Origin: Nitrospira sp.
GTDB lineage: Bacteria > Nitrospirota > Thermodesulfovibrionia > UBA6902
Reading direction: 5' to 3'
Length of the DNA: 42,645 bases
Assembly: GCA_016784355.1 (NCBI GenBank)
Contig: JADHUV010000020.1
Span: 1 to 42,645, forward strand
The notes beneath the pieces are model-generated. The model searched no databases. It saw only the letters and a program-made list of their open reading frames with translations, and was not told where the DNA came from. This document shows, piece after piece, positions 16,899-26,054 of the stretch (position 1 is the first letter of the stretch; each line of letters begins with the position of its first letter). A program made the translations under genes and the position numbers.

Positions 16899-17368
16899 AG
16901 AAATTTTTCCTCTATGTGCTGTGCGCATATGCTGTACTTGCTTCTCAGGCAATTTTTTTCAGCGGCATTAAGCCTGACTTTTTATTGATACTTGTTTTTA
17001 TTTATTCCGTGAGGCATGGACGTGCGGGCGGCGTTACTTATGGTGCAGTGGCAGGGTTGCTGGCCGATCTGGCAGGCGGCTTTATTATAGGTCCTAACAT
17101 CATTAGTAAAGCTCTCACCGCACTTTTGTTTAAGTCATTAAGGGACAATATTTATAATTGGAATATAATGCTTTGTTCAATGACCATTGCTGCGCTCTGC
17201 TTTGTTGATATCATGCTTGTAACGTTTTGTGTAGAGGTGTTTTCACAGATTTCGTTTTTGGGCAGATCATGGCATGTTTCAGCTGTCCAGATCTTTTATA
17301 CCTCAATTGCCGGGCTAATCTCGTGCTTCATAATAAACAATGACAGGCGGTATAGTGATCTCGGCTAA
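16895..17368 (+). CDS. mreD: Rod-shape-determining membrane protein MreD
   Basis: MreD is a small polytopic inner-membrane protein of the elongasome. The 157 residues contain about five hydrophobic segments and the family-like stretch IKPDFLLILVFIYSVRHGR (about 25-43), followed by GAVAGLLADLAGG. The start is the ATGA overlap with mreC, and the position between mreC and mrdA makes the identity firm. Confidence 0.93.
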   Translation: MKKFFLYVLCAYAVLASQAIFFSGIKPDFLLILVFIYSVRHGRAGGVTYGAVAGLLADLAGGFIIGPNIISKALTALLFKSLRDNIYNWNIMLCSMTIAALCFVDIMLVTFCVEVFSQISFLGRSWHVSAVQIFYTSIAGLISCFIINNDRRYSDLG

Positions 17369-17391
17369 TGTGTGTGTTGCGGAGGCAGTTT

Positions 17392-17424
17392 ATGGCTCTG
17401 CAATTTTTGTTTAAATATGGATAA
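17392..17424 (+). other. Possible 10-codon leader ORF overlapping the mrdA start
   Basis: GGAGG lies 6 bases before an ATG at 17392 that opens a 10-residue frame, MALQFLFKYG. It stops at 17424, beyond the mrdA ATG at 17417 in another frame. The mrdA ATG itself lacks a ribosome binding site. Termination-reinitiation through this mini-ORF would explain how mrdA is translated. Confidence 0.35.
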
Positions 17425-19201
17425 ACGTATAAACATTGCTATCTACCTTGTCATCTTAGCCTTTTTTATTCTTCTAATAAGGCTCTGGAATCTCCAGATA
17501 ATAAATGGTGATGAGTATACAAGAGTCGATAAGCGTAATCGTATAAGGATAATAAATATCCCGGCTCCAAGAGGGATTATATATGACAGAAATAAAGTTC
17601 CACTTGTTAAAAATAAACCGTCCTTTGATATTTCTCTCGTAAAAGAGGACATGTCCGGTAAGACGATGGACTACGAAGTCCTGGGTGCATTTGTAGGTCT
17701 TGAGCCGGCTTTGCTGAAGAAGAAAATAAAAAATGCTGCATCAACACCTTATCTTCCAGTTCAATTGAGACAGGATTTATCTTTTAGTGAAATTGCCAGG
17801 ATTGAGGCCAGAAAAAGTGATTTCCCCGGTCTGCAGGTAGATGTAGTAGGTGGCAGGGAATATGTATACGGGCATGCTGCCAGTCATGTGCTTGGTTTTC
17901 TGGGGCGTTTGAGCACCTCGCAGAGGCGCTCACCGAAGTACAAAAATCTGCCTAAAGGGGTTTATGCCGGACAGTATGGAATAGAGAAGATATATGACAA
18001 TGTACTGAGGGGTTCATCTGGGAAAAAGGTAGTGGAGGTAGATGCCCTCGGGAGTATTATACAGGTGGTCAGAATCCAGCGCCCGATTAAGGGTGATGAT
18101 CTTGAGCTGACAATTGATATACGCCTGCAGCAGGAAGCAGAGCGTTCCTTATCCGATTTGACCGGTGCTGTAGTAGCGATGAGTGTGGATACGGGAGAGG
18201 TTCTGGCACTTGCCAGTGCCCCCTCATTTGATCCTAACCTCTTTGTAAGGGGTATTAATACAGAAGACTGGCAGCGAATTATAGATGATCCGGAAAAACC
18301 TCTGCTGAACAGGGCTGTGCAGGGACAGTATTCACCGGCCTCTACTTTTAAAATAATATCAGCAATCGCGGCGCTTGAAGAAGGTATTGTAAACATGAGC
18401 TCCCGTTATTACTGCAACGGATCAATATATTTCGGGCGTGAATTTAACTGCTGGAAAAAGCATGGGCATGGGAGTCTTGATATTAATAATGCCATTGTTG
18501 AGTCCTGTGATGTATATTTTTATGAAATAGGCAAGAGACTGGATATTGATGACCTTGCACAGTATGCCTTCAGTTATGGCTTAGGCAGGCCCACCGGCAT
18601 AGATATGGAACGGGAGGCTGCCGGCATTGTTCCGAATACAGGATGGAAGCTGGAAAGAAAAAAAGAAAGATGGTTCAGGGGTGAGACTCTTAATAGTATT
18701 ATAGGGCAGGGATATCTTCTGGCTACTCCGGTTCAGATGGCCAGAATGACGGCTGCAGTTGTAAATGGCGGGAAGCTGCTGCAGCCCTACCTGATTATCG
18801 GTGATGAAAAATCAGGCCGTGCAGAAAGCGAAATTAAGATAAGCAAAAATACTTCGGATATTATTGTAAAAGCTATGATAAATGTTGTATCAGCGCCCAA
18901 GGGGACAGGTCATTATGCAAAATCCGAAATTGTTGAAATTGGCGGTAAAACAGGTACTGTTCAAGTAGTAAGCCTGACAGATGATGACAGTGAAGTACGG
19001 GCAAAACACAGGGATCATGGCTGGTTTATAGCATTTGCCCCGGCTGAAAAGCCTGAGTTAGCGGTTGCAGTGATTGTAGAGCATGGCGGTTCAGGAAGTT
19101 CCAGTGCCGCTCCCATCGCAAAACGTATTATAGAGGCATATTATAAAAATGCTGCAGGGTCTGAAGTCGAGGCTGCGCCGAAGAAGGGAGATTTGCTCTG
19201 A
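17417..19201 (+). CDS. mrdA: Penicillin-binding protein 2 (elongasome transpeptidase)
   Basis: PBP2 cross-links peptidoglycan during side-wall growth with RodA. From the ATG at 17417 the protein has 594 residues: a transmembrane helix (about 6-24, IAIYLVILAFFILLIRLW), then the N1 motif region RNRIRIINIPAPRGIIYDRN, the dimerisation domain and the transpeptidase domain. Its active-site motifs are SPASTFKI (SxxK), VESCDVYFYEIG (SxN position, here SCD) and GGKTGTVQV (KTG). A GTG at 17372 is in frame but would place 15 odd residues, including four cysteines, before the usual MDKR start. No ribosome binding site precedes 17417; see the mini-ORF at 17392. Confidence 0.96.
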   Translation: MDKRINIAIYLVILAFFILLIRLWNLQIINGDEYTRVDKRNRIRIINIPAPRGIIYDRNKVPLVKNKPSFDISLVKEDMSGKTMDYEVLGAFVGLEPALLKKKIKNAASTPYLPVQLRQDLSFSEIARIEARKSDFPGLQVDVVGGREYVYGHAASHVLGFLGRLSTSQRRSPKYKNLPKGVYAGQYGIEKIYDNVLRGSSGKKVVEVDALGSIIQVVRIQRPIKGDDLELTIDIRLQQEAERSLSDLTGAVVAMSVDTGEVLALASAPSFDPNLFVRGINTEDWQRIIDDPEKPLLNRAVQGQYSPASTFKIISAIAALEEGIVNMSSRYYCNGSIYFGREFNCWKKHGHGSLDINNAIVESCDVYFYEIGKRLDIDDLAQYAFSYGLGRPTGIDMEREAAGIVPNTGWKLERKKERWFRGETLNSIIGQGYLLATPVQMARMTAAVVNGGKLLQPYLIIGDEKSGRAESEIKISKNTSDIIVKAMINVVSAPKGTGHYAKSEIVEIGGKTGTVQVVSLTDDDSEVRAKHRDHGWFIAFAPAEKPELAVAVIVEHGGSGSSSAAPIAKRIIEAYYKNAAGSEVEAAPKKGDLL

Positions 19202-19203
19202 TC

Positions 19204-20325
19204 ATGATTGACAGAAGACTGATTAACAACTTTGACTGGAGCATATTCCTTATTATGATGACCTTATCAGTTATCAGCGTATTTACAATTTATAGTGCTA
19301 CCCGGCCTCTGTTAGATGATGTTCAGAAGATATATTACATGAAACAGTTTTACTGGATTCTTCTGAGCCTGTTTGCCTTTATCGTGCTTATAAGTATTGA
19401 TTATAAATGGTATGCCAGGTATGCCTATCTCATTTATGCTGTGGGGATCATTCTTCTTATTGCGGTAGTTATTGCAGGTAAGAAGGGCATGGGTGCTCAG
19501 AGGTGGCTTCATTTGGGGTTTTTCTCGTTTCAGCCTTCCGAGTTTTTCAAGATATTTTTTATATTAGCTCTTTCCCGCTACTTTTCAGGTATGAGGCAGG
19601 GTGAAAGCATTGGATTTCGTCAGTTGTTTAAAATGCTGCTGATTTTTTTTATATTTCCGGCGGTACTTATTCTTAGACAGCCGGACCTTGGAACCATGCT
19701 TATACTGATGTTTTTGTTTATCTCAATGACCTTGACGGCCGGACTGCAGAAAAAGGTGGTCATTACGATAGTTATTGCCGGGATGATAGCGGTTCCTCTT
19801 GCCGGCAACTATGTGTGGAAGGGGTTGAAGGGCTATCAGAAGCATCGGATTATAGCATTCATTGATCCTCAGGCAGATCCTCAGGGTATTGGCTACCATA
19901 TAACACAGTCAAAGATTACTGTAGGGTCGGGCGGCTTTTTTGGTAAGGGTTATATGAAGGGTACGCAGGGACCATACAGGTTTCTGCCGGAAAATCATAC
20001 AGACTTCATTTTCTCCATCTATGCGGAAGAAAGGGGTTTTATGGGTAGTCTACTATTGTTTTTTCTGTATTTTTTTGTGATCTGGCGTGGGTTTGACACT
20101 GCAAAAAAAGCACGTGACAGAGAGGGTTGCTATATGGCTCTCGGGGTGACCTATATGGTTGCGTTTTACTTTTTAATAAATGTTGGAATGACGCTGGGCA
20201 TGGTCCCGGTGGTAGGTGTTCCTCTTCCGCTGATGAGCTATGGCGGTACAGCCCTGCTCTCGAATTTTATCGCTCTCAGTATTATCGAAAATGTCAGTAT
20301 GAGAAGGTATGCCCCTTACTATTAA
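19204..20325 (+). CDS. rodA: Peptidoglycan glycosyltransferase RodA (SEDS family)
   Basis: RodA polymerises glycan strands from lipid II in the elongasome. The 373-residue protein has about ten transmembrane helices. Family landmarks are GAQRWLHLGFFSFQPSEFFK (about 97-116), ILRQPDLGTMLILM, the catalytic-loop region TQGPYRFLPENHTDFIFSIY and the C-terminal VVGVPLPLMSYGGTALL (about 337-353). It begins 2 bases after the mrdA stop, with AAGGGAGA upstream, and ends the shape operon. Confidence 0.97.
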   Translation: MIDRRLINNFDWSIFLIMMTLSVISVFTIYSATRPLLDDVQKIYYMKQFYWILLSLFAFIVLISIDYKWYARYAYLIYAVGIILLIAVVIAGKKGMGAQRWLHLGFFSFQPSEFFKIFFILALSRYFSGMRQGESIGFRQLFKMLLIFFIFPAVLILRQPDLGTMLILMFLFISMTLTAGLQKKVVITIVIAGMIAVPLAGNYVWKGLKGYQKHRIIAFIDPQADPQGIGYHITQSKITVGSGGFFGKGYMKGTQGPYRFLPENHTDFIFSIYAEERGFMGSLLLFFLYFFVIWRGFDTAKKARDREGCYMALGVTYMVAFYFLINVGMTLGMVPVVGVPLPLMSYGGTALLSNFIALSIIENVSMRRYAPYY

Positions 20326-20355
20326 AGTACTTTAGGCACTCCGCTGATTCCTGAT

Positions 20356-20385
20356 ATGAAATAATGGTGTCCTATAGGATATAAT
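20356..20385 (+). promoter_or_regulatory. Sigma-70 type promoter for the FG-GAP/uppS operon
   Basis: A perfect -10 TATAAT (20380-20385) is preceded by an 18-base spacer and ATGAAA (20356-20361, 4 of 6 to TTGACA). The spacer contains the palindrome CCTATAGG. Initiation near 20392 would give a 34-base leader to the ATG at 20426. Confidence 0.5.
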
Positions 20386-20425
20386 ACGTGTTCAAATTTT
20401 TAGACCAATGGAAAAGAGGCAACTA

Positions 20426-22198
20426 ATGTTTAATGTTTTAAAAATGCTGCTAGTAACAGTAGCTTTGTTCAGTGTTGTGTCTGAAGTATATGGTGAAGAG
20501 CCTGAAGGGACTGCAGTTAATACTGTTAAGGCTGCAATTGAAGAAGTTCTGGATTTCTTTCCGAATGTTTCCGGAGAGTTGTATGGTATTGAGGGTGAAA
20601 AGGCAGAGTTGAAAATAGATGGGACAGTTACGCTGCGTAAAGGTTCCCGACTCTCGGTATTTAGAAAAGGAATTCCCTTTTATCATCCGATTACCAATGA
20701 GTTGATCGGGACAACTGAGGATCTTGCCGGCAGGGTTGAAATTGTTGGAAAGAAAGAAGCTGGAGTATATACCTGCAGGTTGATAAGAGGCGAAATCAAG
20801 TCTGGAGATATTGCAAGGATTACGGCCACAAAGATAAATATGGCATTTTTTCAGGACCGCAAAGCAGACTGGGCGATATCGGAAAAGTTTTATGCTGATT
20901 TAATGAGTTCAGGCAGGTTTGAGCTTGGCGAGGCTTATACCCCTGATTATAATCCTGTGAATCTTTCAAAGCTCGCTAAAGAACTCGGGGCTGAGGTGGT
21001 GCTGCTGTTTTCCACTCCGGTCAAAGATGGTTTTAAACACATAAATGCAAGCTTGTTCTGGGCAGAGGATGCGCAGTCATTAACCATGGTTGATGAAGTT
21101 ATTGTCGGGGGAGTATCCAGGAAATCTATTCCGGGCGATGATCTTATCGCAGAAAGCCTGAAAGGGCTTGAGCCCTGGGCCAGTTTTCGTATTGAGTCCG
21201 GCAGGCTGCTTGCGGTCGGGGATGTGGATGGAAACGGTAAGCAGGATGTTGTCATCAGTGATGGTAGAGATATAAGGATCTACAGTGTCGGTGATGAGAT
21301 TCAGGAAGTCTGGTTTATTAAGGGTGATGCGGAAAATATCCATCTTTCCCTGAATATCCTGGATGTAAACGGTAACGGCAAAGATGAAATATTTGTAACA
21401 AGCCTTAAGGGTAACAGTGAGAATGAAGCAGCTATTAGTGATACAGAGCTTAATTCATCCTCAGATTCGGGAGAAGTCAGTTCGTTTGTAATCGAGTATG
21501 AAGCTTCTGTCGGTTACAGAAAAATCATAAAGGATATACCTTTTTTTATGAATGTTATGGATGGCCGGCTTCTGATGCAGCATTTTACACGCAGCCTGAT
21601 ATTTGACGGGCCGGTTGCTGAAGGTTCATGGAACGGTACTGAATATGTGAGTTCTTCGTTGCTGAATCTGCCTGATGATGCGAATATATACGGATTTGCT
21701 TTTGTTGACTTTGAGGGAGACGGACAGACAGAGGTTATGGCCTATGATGACCTTGGCTTCCTGACGCTTTATGCCAGCTCGGGGAGTTCTTTGTGGAAGA
21801 GTGATAAATCTTTCGGGAAATCTGAGAAGACCTTCAGGAAGGCAGATCGTAAAATGGCAAGGTCTGATTCACGCTGGCATGTCAGGTCACGTCTTACCGT
21901 GGTGCGGACAAGTTCAGGGGTAGAGGTTGTTACGGTAAAGAAGCAGGCCCTTGTCAATAAAGTCCCCGGCCTGGGTTATAAGGATGCCGAGGTTTTTTCC
22001 TTAAACTGGGATGGCGATGAGATGCAGGAAAAACTAATAATGGGAAAGATATCCGGGAGTGTTACTGATTTTCGCTTGAGCGGCACTGAGCTGTTTGTTA
22101 TTGCCAGGGGTGATATGTTGTCCTTTGTGAAAAATGCGGTATCCGGAGAATTTATTAAGGGTAGTGCTTTGTACTATTACAGGCTAAGCGGAAAATGA
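20426..22198 (+). CDS. Exported FG-GAP/VCBS-like repeat protein
   Basis: An exported protein of 590 residues. The signal peptide covers about the first 24 residues and ends VSEVYG. The N-terminal third has a beta-rich region beginning GELYGIEGEKAELKIDGTVT, resembling FlgT-like or curli-secretion-like domains, but I cannot name it. The rest carries FG-GAP-like calcium-binding repeats: VGDVDGNGKQDVVISDG, LDVNGNGKDEIFVTSL, FVDFEGDGQTEVMAYD and a weaker LNWDGDEMQEKLIMG, which suggest a beta-propeller. I chose ATG 20426 because AGAGG lies 6 bases upstream; an earlier in-frame ATG at 20408 has none. The stop overlaps the uppS start (ATGA), tying it to envelope-lipid genes. Function unknown. Confidence 0.82.
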   Translation: MFNVLKMLLVTVALFSVVSEVYGEEPEGTAVNTVKAAIEEVLDFFPNVSGELYGIEGEKAELKIDGTVTLRKGSRLSVFRKGIPFYHPITNELIGTTEDLAGRVEIVGKKEAGVYTCRLIRGEIKSGDIARITATKINMAFFQDRKADWAISEKFYADLMSSGRFELGEAYTPDYNPVNLSKLAKELGAEVVLLFSTPVKDGFKHINASLFWAEDAQSLTMVDEVIVGGVSRKSIPGDDLIAESLKGLEPWASFRIESGRLLAVGDVDGNGKQDVVISDGRDIRIYSVGDEIQEVWFIKGDAENIHLSLNILDVNGNGKDEIFVTSLKGNSENEAAISDTELNSSSDSGEVSSFVIEYEASVGYRKIIKDIPFFMNVMDGRLLMQHFTRSLIFDGPVAEGSWNGTEYVSSSLLNLPDDANIYGFAFVDFEGDGQTEVMAYDDLGFLTLYASSGSSLWKSDKSFGKSEKTFRKADRKMARSDSRWHVRSRLTVVRTSSGVEVVTVKKQALVNKVPGLGYKDAEVFSLNWDGDEMQEKLIMGKISGSVTDFRLSGTELFVIARGDMLSFVKNAVSGEFIKGSALYYYRLSGK

Positions 22199-22902
22199 AG
22201 ATCAGGCATGCAGCAATTATCATGGACGGTAATGGCAGATGGGCTCAGAGCAGGGGCTGGTCGCGGATTAAAGGCCACCGTAATGGGGTTAAAAGAGTTA
22301 ATGAATGCATAGATACTGCTATTGAGATGGGTCTGGAGGCCATAACTTTTTATACCTTTTCCATGGAGAACTGGCAGCGCCCTCCGGCCGAAGTTAATGC
22401 CCTTATGAAAATTCTTTCTGCTTACCTTAAAAGTGAGATGAAAAGGCTGAACTCTCTGAATATAGTCTTCAGGGCTGTTGGCAGGATTGACCGTCTGCCT
22501 TCTTCTGTACGCAAACTTATAGATCAGTTTGAGGAACTCACGCGCAATAACACCGGACTGATTGTGTCCAGTGCCTTGAGTTACGGGGGGCGGGCAGAGA
22601 TCGTAGATGCGGTGAAGAAAATGGTGACTGAGGGTATTGAGGTGGAGGCTGTCAGCGAGGAGATGCTGGAATCCCATTTATATACCAAAGGGATTCCTGA
22701 TCCTGACTTGATAATAAGAACCAGCGGAGAGATGAGACTGAGTAATTTTCTCCTCTGGCAGTCTGCTTATTCTGAGTTTTATTTTACCGATACCCTGTGG
22801 CCTGATTTTGGAAGAGACGAGTTTATGAAGGCCGTCAGGGAATACAACGCACGTGACAGACGCTTTGGCGGGCTTTCAAATAAGGCTGAAAAAACCAATT
22901 AA
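22195..22902 (+). CDS. uppS: Undecaprenyl diphosphate synthase
   Basis: UppS, a cis-prenyltransferase, extends farnesyl diphosphate to C55 undecaprenyl diphosphate, the carrier for peptidoglycan and other envelope glycans. The 235 residues show AAIIMDGNGRWAQSRG (6-21, catalytic Asp and pyrophosphate-binding loop), GHRNGVKRVNE, TFYTFSMENWQRPPAEV (about 51-67) and IRTSGEMRLSNFLLWQSAYS (about 178-197), all diagnostic. It overlaps the upstream FG-GAP gene by 4 bases and precedes cdsA by 56. Confidence 0.97.
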   Translation: MKIRHAAIIMDGNGRWAQSRGWSRIKGHRNGVKRVNECIDTAIEMGLEAITFYTFSMENWQRPPAEVNALMKILSAYLKSEMKRLNSLNIVFRAVGRIDRLPSSVRKLIDQFEELTRNNTGLIVSSALSYGGRAEIVDAVKKMVTEGIEVEAVSEEMLESHLYTKGIPDPDLIIRTSGEMRLSNFLLWQSAYSEFYFTDTLWPDFGRDEFMKAVREYNARDRRFGGLSNKAEKTN

Positions 22903-22958
22903 CCGAATATGAAAAGATTGCAGGTAGACGATCTGCATAGTTAATAAAATCAGTAATT

Positions 22959-23768
22959 ATGGGAAAAAAGAAAAAATTTAATACAAAAAGACATATTGTT
23001 GCTGTGCTGGCCCTTCCGGTGCTGCTTTCATATCTATACTTTCTCCCGCCGATGCCTTACTTTATGCTGCTGATTCTGCTTTTAAGTATGATAGCCATAT
23101 GGGAGTTTTGCGCCATGTATAAGGTGCCGGCCAGGATGTATGTGCCTGCGGTAGCTGCGGGCGGCATTCTGCTTTATGTATCATGTATTTATCCGGCTTA
23201 TTTTATTCATGCACTTATGTCTGCAATATTTATACTCCTTACACTTAGACTGCTTTTTGACAGGGAACCCTCCGGTTGCATGAACGGAATCGGGCCTGTC
23301 TTTACCTCTCTTGTTTATGTTGCCGGTTTTATGAGTTTTCAGTGGTTTTTAAGGACGGGTAATAATGGGCTGGAGTATATTTTTCTTCTTTATGTGACCG
23401 TGTGGCTGTCAGACAGTATGGCTTATTATGTTGGTTCATATATGGGTAAACATAAACTCTATCCCACCATCAGTCCTAATAAAACAGTGGAAGGCGCTGT
23501 TGGAAGTGTACTGGGCGGGATTATGGGTGCAGTATTGATGAAGGCTGTATTTTCCATTGATACGCTACCCTATATGAGCGCGGCGCTGACCGGTGCGGTG
23601 CTTGGATTTACTTCAATGATCGGTGATCTTATTGAGTCCATGTTTAAAAGGGACGCTGGGATAAAGGATTCCAGTAATATTATTCCCGGTCATGGCGGTA
23701 TTCTGGATAAACTGGACGGGCAGCTTGTCTGCGGTCCGGTGCTATATTTTTTAGTGAGGCATTTTTGA
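22959..23768 (+). CDS. cdsA: Phosphatidate cytidylyltransferase
   Basis: CdsA makes CDP-diacylglycerol from CTP and phosphatidic acid, the branch point of phospholipid synthesis, in the inner membrane. The 269-residue protein has about seven to eight hydrophobic helices. Key segments are SPNKTVEGAVGSVLGG (about 172-187) and the C-terminal signature from about residue 220 with DLIESMFKRDAGIKDS, then PGHGGILDKLDG (metal-binding Asp residues). It overlaps dxr by 4 bases. Confidence 0.95.
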   Translation: MGKKKKFNTKRHIVAVLALPVLLSYLYFLPPMPYFMLLILLLSMIAIWEFCAMYKVPARMYVPAVAAGGILLYVSCIYPAYFIHALMSAIFILLTLRLLFDREPSGCMNGIGPVFTSLVYVAGFMSFQWFLRTGNNGLEYIFLLYVTVWLSDSMAYYVGSYMGKHKLYPTISPNKTVEGAVGSVLGGIMGAVLMKAVFSIDTLPYMSAALTGAVLGFTSMIGDLIESMFKRDAGIKDSSNIIPGHGGILDKLDGQLVCGPVLYFLVRHF

Positions 23769-24910
23769 AAAGACTTTCCATTTTAGGCTCAACAGGATCA
23801 ATCGGCCGCAGCACGCTGGATGTTGTAGCGAGTGAGCCTCAAAATTATAAGGTGGTTGCTCTTGCCGCTGGGAGTAATATCGAACTTTTGGAGCAGCAGA
23901 TCCGGCAGTTTAATCCGGAAGTCGTGGCCGTCAATGATCCTGCGGCGGCTAAAGAACTCTCAGTCAGGGGACTTGGAGTGGATATTTTACAGGGCCCCGA
24001 GGGCCTTATTTCGGCTGCATGTCTGGAAAGTGCGGATATGGTAGTCTCGGCCATAGTTGGCTCTCCCGGTCTTATGCCGACATACAGGGCCATACAGGCA
24101 GGTAAGGACATTGCCCTTGCAACAAAAGAGGCACTTGTGATGGCAGGCAGCATTATTATGGCCGAGGCCAAAAAACAGGGAGTGAAAATCCTGCCTGTCG
24201 ATAGTGAGCATAGTGCTGTATTTCAGTGTCTGGACGGAAGGAATATGGATGAGGTAGACAAAATTATTCTGACAGCTTCAGGGGGTGCATTCCGGGACAG
24301 GTCTCTGAAAGATCTGGAAAATGTTACCCCGGCCGAGGCCCTTAAACATCCTAATTGGGAGATGGGCAGGAAGATTACTATAGATTCAGCGACTCTTATG
24401 AATAAGGGGCTCGAGGTAATAGAGGCCTACTGGCTTTTTGGTGTCTCGATTGAAAAAATTGATGTCATAATACATCCGCAGAGCATTGTGCATTCGATGG
24501 TGAAATTCATAGATGGCAGTATTATCGCTCAGCTTTCTGTACCGGATATGAAGGGACCTATAAGTTATGCCCTTTCATATCCTAAGAGGGGAGCGAGTCG
24601 GATCGAGCCGCTTAATCTTGCAGAAGTCGGTACTCTGACATTTCAGGAACCGGATCTGCTGAAATATCCTGCCCTGAATATTACCTTTGATGCCTTAAGG
24701 GCGGGGGGGACAATGCCCTGCGTTTTAAATGCCGCAAATGAAGTGGCGGTGGAGGCCTTTCTTAATAATGTTATATCTTTCAGGGGCATTTCCCAGCTGG
24801 TTTCTGATACAATGGCTGTTCATGAAGTGTTGCCTGGTGACTCTATTGAGGAGGTCATTCAGGCCTCTGAATGGGCAAAAAAACGTGCAGAAGCCTTTAT
24901 TGGTTTATGA
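23765..24910 (+). CDS. dxr: 1-deoxy-D-xylulose 5-phosphate reductoisomerase
   Basis: Dxr makes 2-C-methyl-D-erythritol 4-phosphate with NADPH, the committed step of the MEP isoprenoid pathway that supplies UppS. Start is TTG at 23765 in a TTGA overlap with cdsA. Motifs: LGSTGSIGRSTLDVV (7-21, NADPH loop), ATKEALVMAG (about 118-127), LPVDSEHSAVFQ (about 143-154, metal-binding Asp and Glu), SGGAFRD, MGRKITIDSATLMNKGLEVI (about 200-219) and HPQSIVHSMV. The 381 residues are typical. Confidence 0.97.
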   Translation: MKRLSILGSTGSIGRSTLDVVASEPQNYKVVALAAGSNIELLEQQIRQFNPEVVAVNDPAAAKELSVRGLGVDILQGPEGLISAACLESADMVVSAIVGSPGLMPTYRAIQAGKDIALATKEALVMAGSIIMAEAKKQGVKILPVDSEHSAVFQCLDGRNMDEVDKIILTASGGAFRDRSLKDLENVTPAEALKHPNWEMGRKITIDSATLMNKGLEVIEAYWLFGVSIEKIDVIIHPQSIVHSMVKFIDGSIIAQLSVPDMKGPISYALSYPKRGASRIEPLNLAEVGTLTFQEPDLLKYPALNITFDALRAGGTMPCVLNAANEVAVEAFLNNVISFRGISQLVSDTMAVHEVLPGDSIEEVIQASEWAKKRAEAFIGL

Positions 24911-24937
24911 AAATGATTTCTATGGAGACTATTTAAT

Positions 24938-26047
24938 ATGATGATACTTTGGGCAGTTATACTTTTTGGCATACTTATCTTTTTTCATGAGCTTGGACAC
25001 TTTATTGTTGCTAAGCTGGTAGGGGTCAAGGTCCTGAAATTTTCTCTTGGTTTCGGACCAAAGATAATAGGGAAAAAAATAGGTGATACTGAATATCTCC
25101 TGTCTGCAATTCCTTTAGGCGGTTACGTCAAGCCGCTTGGGGAGGAAGTGGGTGAGGAGATGTCTGAGGAGGACAAGCCCAGGGCCTTTAACTATCAGCC
25201 TGTCTGGAAGAGGGCTGCCATTGTCATTGCCGGGCCCATTTTTAATCTTGTTCTGGCATACCTGATTTTTGTCGTATTTCTTAGTATGAATATACCTATT
25301 AATATCCCGGAGCTCGACAGTATAACAACCACTATAGAAGGCGTGGTTGAGGATTCTCCGGCAGCAGCGGCCGGTCTTATGCCCGAAGATATTATTGTTT
25401 CCATTGAGGGGGAAGATGTCAGGGACTGGAATGATATGGCCGAGACCTTTTCCGCCAGCCCAGGAAAGACCTTAAAGCTGGGCGTGAAAAGGGGTGAAGA
25501 GATCCTCGATATGCAGGTAACGCCGGAATCAAAGACAGTGAAAAACGAGCAGGGGGAGGAGTCTCAGGTTGGAAGGGTTGGAGTCTCCAAGAAATTTAAT
25601 TTTAAGACTATAGAAAGTTCAGGCATACTGCAGGCTCCCATAAAGGGTCTGGAGGCAGTGTACGAGTGGTGCGCCCTTACAATTGAAGTAGTAGTGAAAC
25701 TGTTTAGCGGTGGAGTCTCTGCCAAACAGGTCGGCGGACCTATTCTTATTGTAGATGCCGCAGCTAAGGCCGCAGCTATAGGTGCCTTTGCTTATTTTAA
25801 TTTTATCGCAATTATCAGCATAAACCTCGCTGTACTCAATCTGCTTCCGGTACCGGTACTGGATGGCGGGCACATCGTGTTTTTTATTATAGAAGGGATT
25901 ATGGGTAGGCCTCTGAGTGATAAGTTTCAGGAAAATGCCAACAGGATCGGCATGTCTCTTCTGTTTATGCTTATCGCCTTTGTCTTTTACAATGATATTG
26001 TCAGGATAGTTTTGCCGTGGTTTCAAAAGACTTTTATGAGTCAGTAG
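24938..26047 (+). CDS. rseP: Site-2 zinc metalloprotease RseP
   Basis: RseP is an inner-membrane protease that cleaves anti-sigma factors and signal-peptide remnants inside the membrane. The 369-residue protein has HELGH (about residues 18-22, zinc ligands and catalytic Glu) in the first helix and one PDZ domain (about 120-200, with VVEDSPAAAAGLMPEDIIVS). NLLPVPVLDGGHI (about 300-312) holds the third zinc ligand. E. coli RseP has two PDZ domains; this shorter form with one is common outside Gammaproteobacteria. It follows dxr by 27 bases in the usual uppS-cdsA-dxr-rseP order. Confidence 0.95.
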   Translation: MMILWAVILFGILIFFHELGHFIVAKLVGVKVLKFSLGFGPKIIGKKIGDTEYLLSAIPLGGYVKPLGEEVGEEMSEEDKPRAFNYQPVWKRAAIVIAGPIFNLVLAYLIFVVFLSMNIPINIPELDSITTTIEGVVEDSPAAAAGLMPEDIIVSIEGEDVRDWNDMAETFSASPGKTLKLGVKRGEEILDMQVTPESKTVKNEQGEESQVGRVGVSKKFNFKTIESSGILQAPIKGLEAVYEWCALTIEVVVKLFSGGVSAKQVGGPILIVDAAAKAAAIGAFAYFNFIAIISINLAVLNLLPVPVLDGGHIVFFIIEGIMGRPLSDKFQENANRIGMSLLFMLIAFVFYNDIVRIVLPWFQKTFMSQ

Positions 26048-26054
26048 GCATTTT

